This document shows, one piece after another, positions 58,914 through 64,000 of a stretch of 64,000 nucleotides of DNA (position 1 is its first letter; every line of letters begins with the position of its first letter). Source of the stretch: Oscheius dolichura. Taxonomy: Eukaryota; Nematoda; Chromadorea; Rhabditida; Rhabditidae. The position numbers and the translations under genes are program-made. The stretch spans positions 3,038,001 through 3,102,000 of the forward strand of contig OW051495.1 in NCBI GenBank assembly GCA_932521035.1. Reading direction: 5' to 3'. Below the pieces are notes generated by a model. That model was given only the letters and a program-made list of their open reading frames with translations, was not told the DNA's origin and did not search any database.

Positions 58914-59585
58914 TTATATAAATTGCTGGAGTATGCTGACCTCCGAGGCGGACGAGTCAGGAGGGACGACGATGGACTTGGGTTCCTGGTAGGTGAGCAA
59001 CACGGAGTAGGTCGTGCTGCGGCTCGGGGCGGTGGAGTGGTTCTCCTGGCTCTTCATCGAGATGTTGTCGTCGCACTTGTCCTCCTCCTCCGGTTCGTCG
59101 TTCAACGGGGAGATCACTCCATCCTCCTCGAAGAGAGTGACCGTGCTGAGTTTGTCCTCCACCAGCGGAGCCTCTTCTCCCGTCTCCTTCAGCACACCAC
59201 TCAGCGCATCCATCCAACGGGCCGCATCGGTACCAATGGCCACCATCGAGACGGCTCCGCGGGTCGTCTTCAATTCCAGCTGAAGACGTCTCAGATTGTC
59301 TTTTTGGCTGAGCGCCGTCGTCGTCTTCATCCTCAGCATCTGTTTCATATCCAGAGTCCAGCCGGCGCGGTCGTTGTCGTAGACGAGCAGCATTCCGTTA
59401 CGGAGAATCGTCACATTGCGGAAGGCCACTGCACTGTAGCAGTTGAAGAGAAAGCCTTTACGCTTGATGAGCGTTAATAATCTTCCAGTAATCACAATGT
59501 CGTCGCGATTGAAGGCGGCAGTCATGGGCAGAGGCACTTTGGGACCTTGGAAGGACTTGCCACGGAGAGTAGAGTTGCGGGACAT
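58914..59585 (-). CDS. PH-domain-like protein
   Basis: A single-exon frame of 223 codons from an ATG at 59585 (MSRNSTLRGKSFQGPKVPLP). Residues about 30-135 resemble a pleckstrin-homology fold: a glycine-led first strand (GRLLTLIKRKGFLFNCYSAV), AFRNVTILRNGMLLVYDND, a middle strand region QLELKTTRGAVSMVAIGTD, and a closing helix with the near-invariant tryptophan (AARWMDALSGVLKE). The C-terminal 90 residues are acidic and polar. PH domains bind phosphoinositides or proteins; partners unknown. It is the first gene of a tight pair with the basic protein at 58471-58890. The assignment rests on pattern only. Confidence 0.6.
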   Translation of the reverse strand: MSRNSTLRGKSFQGPKVPLPMTAAFNRDDIVITGRLLTLIKRKGFLFNCYSAVAFRNVTILRNGMLLVYDNDRAGWTLDMKQMLRMKTTTALSQKDNLRRLQLELKTTRGAVSMVAIGTDAARWMDALSGVLKETGEEAPLVEDKLSTVTLFEEDGVISPLNDEPEEEDKCDDNISMKSQENHSTAPSRSTTYSVLLTYQEPKSIVVPPDSSASEVSILQQFI

Positions 59586-59982
59586 TCGAGTAAGCAAGTA
59601 GAATAAGTCGGCCGTCTGCCGGGAAAATTGGTCAATGAGTGAGTCCCATAAAAAGAATACATAAACCGCTTTAGTTTCGACACGATTTATCCTGTCTCTA
59701 CAGGATGGCCGAGTTGACCAGCCGGGGAGGAGATGGACCTGCTCGGACTAACGGGAGGAATGGGAGAAGAATAATATAATTTATTGAACTTGTCGATTAT
59801 CACATTATAAATTATTTCGTTACAACGTTCTGAGGGAGTTTGTTTGTCCAGACGAGAAGAAGATGAAGATCAGTTGGTCGAAATGCAAGAGAATGGCACA
59901 AGAGAGAGTCAGCCGCGTCTTTGTCTATAATCCCCGTTCTCGTCTTCCTGTCCCCTCCTCTCCCTACCACTTTATATTACTG

Positions 59983-62457
59983 TCAAATCTTGCTCTCCAG
60001 TTCTTTTTTCTCGTCGTCTTCGTCCCTTCCCTGGTCATCCTTGTTCTCATCGTGTATTTTCATCTCATTCTCCGTCACGGCATCCTTGTCCGCCGTCAGC
60101 TGCTTCAATCCATGGTTCACCTGAAATCTTCCCCATTTTCAGGATAGACTTCTTCTCACCTCGGAATGGAAGAAAGCCTTGGGAATACTGTTACCGTAGT
60201 AGATCTTGTTGTTGTTCTCGACGGCCTCAATTCTCTTCAGTTCCAGATATTGTCTGAAATACCCCATCTCCTTTCGTTTTCGAGTAACCTACGGTGATAA
60301 TAGCTTCATATTGGCCTCTGCTTCCTTGGCCGTCTTGTAAAACTCTGCATCAGCATAGGCCTTCTGTTTGGCTGGAAAGGTTCTCTCTTTCGACGGAGTG
60401 ATCTCCACCTACCGACGTGGATCTCGTCCTGGAGGTGGTTCACAGTTTTTTCCATTTCCTTTTCGGCAATATTCTGTTTGTGTTGGATCTCTGCGACAAG
60501 GCGACGCTTCTCAGCCTCTGAAAAGAGGAAAAAGTTGACTAGAATCAACGAAAATCGAACAAAAGCGACCGTCGAAACGGGAACCATGAAAGCAACTAAA
60601 TAAAAATGGTCCGGTGGCCGAGTGGATAATGCACTAGACTATGAATCGTTTCGTCTCGAGTTCGATCCCCCCATGAGCTAAAATCTTTTTGCTAATTTTT
60701 TTTGTGTGAGTTCTATGTTTCCTGCTATTTGACTACTGCAAACCTAGGATAACTTTTAACGCTCTTTTGAGCGATATAGGTCTGGAGTCAAAAAGCCAAC
60801 TTAAAGTTAAAACATTCCATTGTGAGTCCCTTACCGATTACGGCCTTCTTTCGTTCGGTCTCGGCCAGTTTCTCGACTACCCGTTGATGTTGAGTGGCCA
60901 CGAGAAGTTCCGTCTTCTCGGCCTCCATCTTCTCGTAGTTGTATCGAATGGACTCCGGGATGCGGGGCTTCGTCACCCTCACTGCCTGCACATTTAGTCC
61001 GGGAGCCATGGCGAGCAGATCTTTCTGGAGGGCATTCTTCAGATTATCGTCAATCTTGTCGAACAAATCGATATAGACCTAGAGAATATAAAATTAACTG
61101 GCAAGAAGGAGGCCGTCCACCTCCTGGATGGTGTGCTTGCTACAGAACTGGTTGATCTCGTGATGGACCTTGTTGTAGATGAGGGGTTTATCATATTCTA
61201 TTGTATAGTTCTTCACAATTGGGTACACTGAAAAAGGGGAATGATGAGGGCAACGAGGAAACCAAAAAGAAAACATATTTTTAGCTGCAAGTGGTTTAAA
61301 TTCGACTGTCATGTATGTCATGGATTACGGCAGTAAAAATGTGTAAAGGTGGCCGAGTGATTAGAGCGGATGTTTACAAATCTTTCGATTTCTCTTGCCC
61401 AAGTTCGAATCCTCCATAGGTCTACGCCATTTTTCCATATTTTTCCACCTGTCGCCAGTAGGGAAAACGAGTTCTTACTTTCTATTTCGATGTGTGTTTT
61501 GGTTTCTACGGCAATCTTTACATCATTTGCTTATGCTAAAATTACTCCAACTATTTTCTAAAGGTTCCTTTATGAGGACTAGACTGACCACTGGCTATGT
61601 TGAGTAGGTTGACGACTTCAATCCTCTCGAAGGTGATAATCACTCCACCGGCTGTACCACACGGCACGTTGCGGACTTCGTCCGTCTGGAGGGTTATCTA
61701 AAATAAGGTCTCCTCCTCGCTAATTCTTTCGGGATTACCTGAACCTGGCGGTAGGTCGTGAAGAGGGGCAGCTTCAAGTGGTAGCCAGGGCCGGCGGTCT
61801 CCGGCAACAGGGCTCCTCCCTAAAAAGTTAAACTCTTATTTAATTCAATAGATGAAATTACTCGGTAGTAGACAGCTACATAGCCTGAAAGCGAAAGAAT
61901 TATTCGATAGAGAGGGAATGGATACCTTCCTGTACATGGTGGATAGAGGCACCGATCAGGGAGGCGATGGCGATGAAGGAGATCAACGAGACGATCAGGC
62001 AGATGACACCGCCGGACTTGAGAATCGGAGGAAGACCTAAGAAGACGTCTATTGGCCGGGAGGAGGACAGTACGCTGTATCAGATCCCGTAGGTTTCGCT
62101 CGCTTTGAGGTCTTAAATTTCTCGGGGGATCCCCTTGTCCATTTTGGAAATAGTTCGCATAGTCTGCGCAGCTAGTCATCTAGACAAGTACGAATAAAGG
62201 GGGGAGGATAGGACTGATAGGGTGCGGAAGGCACCCGGGAAGCTAATGAGAGGTCACCACCAGCTGTTTTATCTCTGACCATCACACCCCGCCGGCTGTA
62301 ACCCCGCAATATTTCCCCGTCTCTCCGGTATCCGAGGGGCTGGCTCACCTTGGAATCCGTTCCGGACGCTGTTCGACATATTTTGCCGGGCGGCATAGGT
62401 CTGTCCCCGCTCGGCGTCAGTCGACACCAGGCTCATCTGATTGAAGTTCGTACCCAT
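59983..62457 (-). CDS. erl-1: Erlin (ER lipid raft-associated SPFH protein)
   Basis: About nine exons on the minus strand. The N-terminal 37 residues ([18 protein letters not shown]...) are followed by one membrane helix ([19 protein letters not shown]) and the SPFH domain: [78 protein letters not shown] and [20 protein letters not shown]. These match ERLIN1/2 closely. Erlins form large ER-membrane rings that help degrade activated IP3 receptors and restrain SREBP. The start lies one base after an ATATTTCAG acceptor. The tail is acidic and shorter than in vertebrates. The N-terminal extension before the membrane helix is longer than in human erlins. Confidence 0.92.
60608..60678 (+). other. 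tRNA-like element (degenerate; pol III A and B box) in an erlin intron
   Basis: On the plus strand, antisense to erlin, GGTGGCCGAGTGG resembles the D-arm/A box of class II (Ser/Leu) tRNAs, and GAGTTCGATCC 40-odd bases later resembles the T-arm B box. The acceptor and T stems do not pair well, so this is a pseudogene or tRNA-derived SINE rather than a working tRNA. Confidence 0.45.
61345..61425 (+). other. Second tRNA-like element in another erlin intron
   Basis: GGTGGCCGAGTGATTAGAGC followed by AAGTTCGAATCCTCC has the same orientation and spacing class as the copy at 60608. The B box is close to consensus. The acceptor stem is absent. Confidence 0.5.
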
Positions 62458-63357
62458 TCTGAAATATTCTATTTTTATGGGAAGGAGAGAATATACGAGA
62501 AGGATGAGGAAAGGACAATGTAAATATTGTTATTGGCTGATTGTGACCTTTGGAGTTGTCGGAGAGACCGGCCCGGGGGAATCGATCCGCCAGGCTCCGA
62601 TGATGATTAAAGGCGCCAGTAATTGGAGAAGAAGAAACAACCAACCAGCTGGAACAGCACAACACTGATTCTAGCCGGGTTATTCTATTATTTGTGAGTT
62701 ATTGACATTAGCTTTAGATGTTTGGAATAATTGGGTGGTTCAATTACTCGGCAGATAATTGACCGGAGTGAGCCGGCTAATAGAATTCTGTTATTTTTAT
62801 ATTGTTATAGCTGTAAACACATAAAAGAACAAGTAAAAGGAGAGTAAACATATCAAAAATGAGTGGAAAAGAGAGGGGAAAGGCCACGGAACTCGACAAA
62901 TACCCGCAACTCTATGGGCAAACTGGGAATGGACCTTGTTTACTGGCTCATTGAGAGATCCATGGAGTTCAGAGGATGTTTACCACTATTTTACAGTACA
63001 AAAAGGCCACTCTTTTGCCCTTTATCGTTAGCCTGTTGAACAATTAACGAATCCCCAAGGGAGGACGAGCCGGGAAGATGAGATATAGCCCGCTACTCGG
63101 CCAAGAAAAGGAAGATTCCTCAACAGAACACAGTGAGGCAGCCCCTCCTCCGAGTTTGTGTGTAGTTTCCCCCCTCTAACCCACCTAACAACGTGTTCCT
63201 GCCTCTGCCAAACGGCTGTTTGCATGCACTGTGACTTAGAAAGGGCGGTGTTGTTCGGCCGCGGCACTCCTTCTATAAATGCACAGGTGTTCAATCAATG
63301 ACTCTCTTTTAGTTTAACCGGGGGCAGATGCCCTCAGGGAGGAAATAAGAAACTGAC
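62458..63357. other. Interval upstream of erlin without a confident gene
   Basis: About 900 bp containing the presumed erlin promoter/outron, and possibly a large intron or further exons of the unassigned gene at 63358-63453. Open frames here lack splice support. Confidence 0.4.
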
Positions 63358-63453
63358 CGGCAGAGGGTAGACACAGTCGAAACAGTGGCAGGGCATCTCA
63401 ATGCGGCGGGTGCGGTTGTCCGTATTGACGTCACGGCCGACGTCATAGAAGGG
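63358..63453 (-). CDS. Cysteine-containing coding exon of an unassigned gene
   Basis: A 96-nt, 32-codon segment between a GGAAATAG acceptor and a GTCAGT donor reads FYDVGRDVNTDNRTRRIEMP then CHCFDCVYPLP. A preceding segment near 63500-63560 (THEKLRVVVIAAWPVN) is in matching phase and follows a CTCTCTCCAG acceptor just after the receptor stop at 63598. No ATG has been found for the chain. It may be a separate small gene in the shadow of the receptor, or alternative 3' exons of it. Confidence 0.35.
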
Positions 63454-63597
63454 CTATTTCCAACGGGCCGTGTGCCAATAATAGCCAGCCGGCTGTGTAA
63501 GTACGATTCACCGGCCATGCGGCTATGACGACAACTCGCAACTTCTCATGCGTCAGGCCGCGTTGTGAAACAGGCGGAAAACTGGAGAGAGAAAGAT

Positions 63598-64000
63598 TTA
63601 TTTGACCTCTCCGCGGACAATTTCCCAGTCTTTGATCATCTGCCGAAAGTAGGCTGTGGAATCCAGGTGGCAGTTCACGACGACGTTGTTCACCCTCCGC
63701 AGTCGGAGCTCGATTATCAACGGCATCAGCAGGGCATACATTTGAACCTGGGGCAATGGATCCTCCCTTTGAAATGACTTACATGAGACATGATCTCGAT
63801 CCAAAAGGCCACGGAGATCTTGTCGAATTTCGGGTAGAAGATGTTGTACGAGTAGAGACCACCGATCATCAGCACGTTGAGGGTACTGTGGGTGGCGAAG
63901 CAGGGCAACAGCGAGACGATCAGCTTCCGGTTCTCTTTCACCTGGCAGGGTTCGAAGAAAAGGGGAGAGGAGGACTACCTGGTACTTCCAGCTGAGGGCC
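63598..64000 (-). CDS. Nematode serpentine chemoreceptor, C-terminal part (runs off the right edge)
   Basis: Three visible exon pieces on the minus strand: ...ALSWKYQ at the edge; a membrane exon beginning VKENRKLIVSLLPCFATHST, continuing LNVLMIGGLYSYNIFYPKF and ISVAFWIEIMSH; and a last exon MYALLMPLIIELRLRRVNN to DSTAYFRQMIKDWEIVRGEV before the stop. The junction WKYQVKEN parallels the RFQLVEN motif of the receptor at 44205, placing it in or near the Sre family. The 5' two-thirds lie outside the window. Introns are 37-40 nt. Confidence 0.65.
   Translation of the reverse strand, partial: ALSWKYQVVLLSPFLRTLPGEREPEADRLAVALLRHPQYPQRADDRWSLLVQHLLPEIRQDLRGLLDRDHVSCKSFQREDPLPQVQMYALLMPLIIELRLRRVNNVVVNCHLDSTAYFRQMIKDWEIVRGEVK

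Noticed and set aside
60608-61425. Functional tRNA genes
   Set aside because: The A and B boxes are present, but acceptor and T stems do not pair and no clean anticodon arm can be drawn.

Overview
The window is nuclear DNA of a nematode. The evidence is: spliced genes with very short introns (mostly 31-60 nt, often ending TTTCAG or TTTAG); splice acceptors only a few bases upstream of many start codons, as expected for spliced-leader trans-splicing; tightly packed genes including overlapping and near-overlapping pairs; an Sre-type nematode chemoreceptor; and a PTP of the kind expanded in nematodes. The species cannot be named. Two tRNA-like sequences were seen, both degenerate. No rRNA, CRISPR or prokaryotic feature was found.

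Layout. 0-6 kb: a C-terminal membrane-protein exon (-), a basic STPR-like repeat protein (+), and a divergent pair made of a group-3 LEA desiccation protein (-) and a protein tyrosine phosphatase (+), each with its own TATA box. 6-8.9 kb: non-coding, with one terminal-inverted-repeat element. 8.9-15.6 kb: laminin beta (lam-1 type). 16-21.8 kb: an AT-rich cluster dominated by translation and protein targeting: mitochondrial release factor 1, GET2/CAMLG, two copies of ribosomal protein eL39 flanking mitoribosomal protein mS37, then a Ly6 protein. 22-34 kb: GC-rich, mostly non-coding, ending in the SHOC2/SUR-8 leucine-rich-repeat gene. Three upstream exon groups compatible in phase suggest alternative N-termini, and this region carries three palindromic MITEs and a TA-flanked MITE. 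34-38 kb: a small membrane-protein gene, repeats and a 25-base G run. 38-48 kb: AT-rich; profilin, XPC, an Sre receptor, a small membrane protein and ALKBH1. The last two share an exon that is open in two frames. 48-51 kb: nothing confidently coding. 51-58 kb: a P4-ATPase lipid flippase. 58-64 kb, minus strand: a two-gene PH-domain cluster, erlin (ER lipid-raft SPFH protein) with two tRNA-like elements in its introns, an unassigned exon, and the 3' part of a second receptor running off the right edge.

The genes are mainly housekeeping, so the interest lies in their arrangement: dual-frame coding, facing trans-splice acceptors, duplicated upstream segments, a small-MITE family, and abrupt switches in base composition near 15.6, 21.8, 38.0 and 50.5 kb. 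Exon boundaries were read by eye from splice consensus, phase and protein similarity. Family assignments come from recognised motifs, not database searches.
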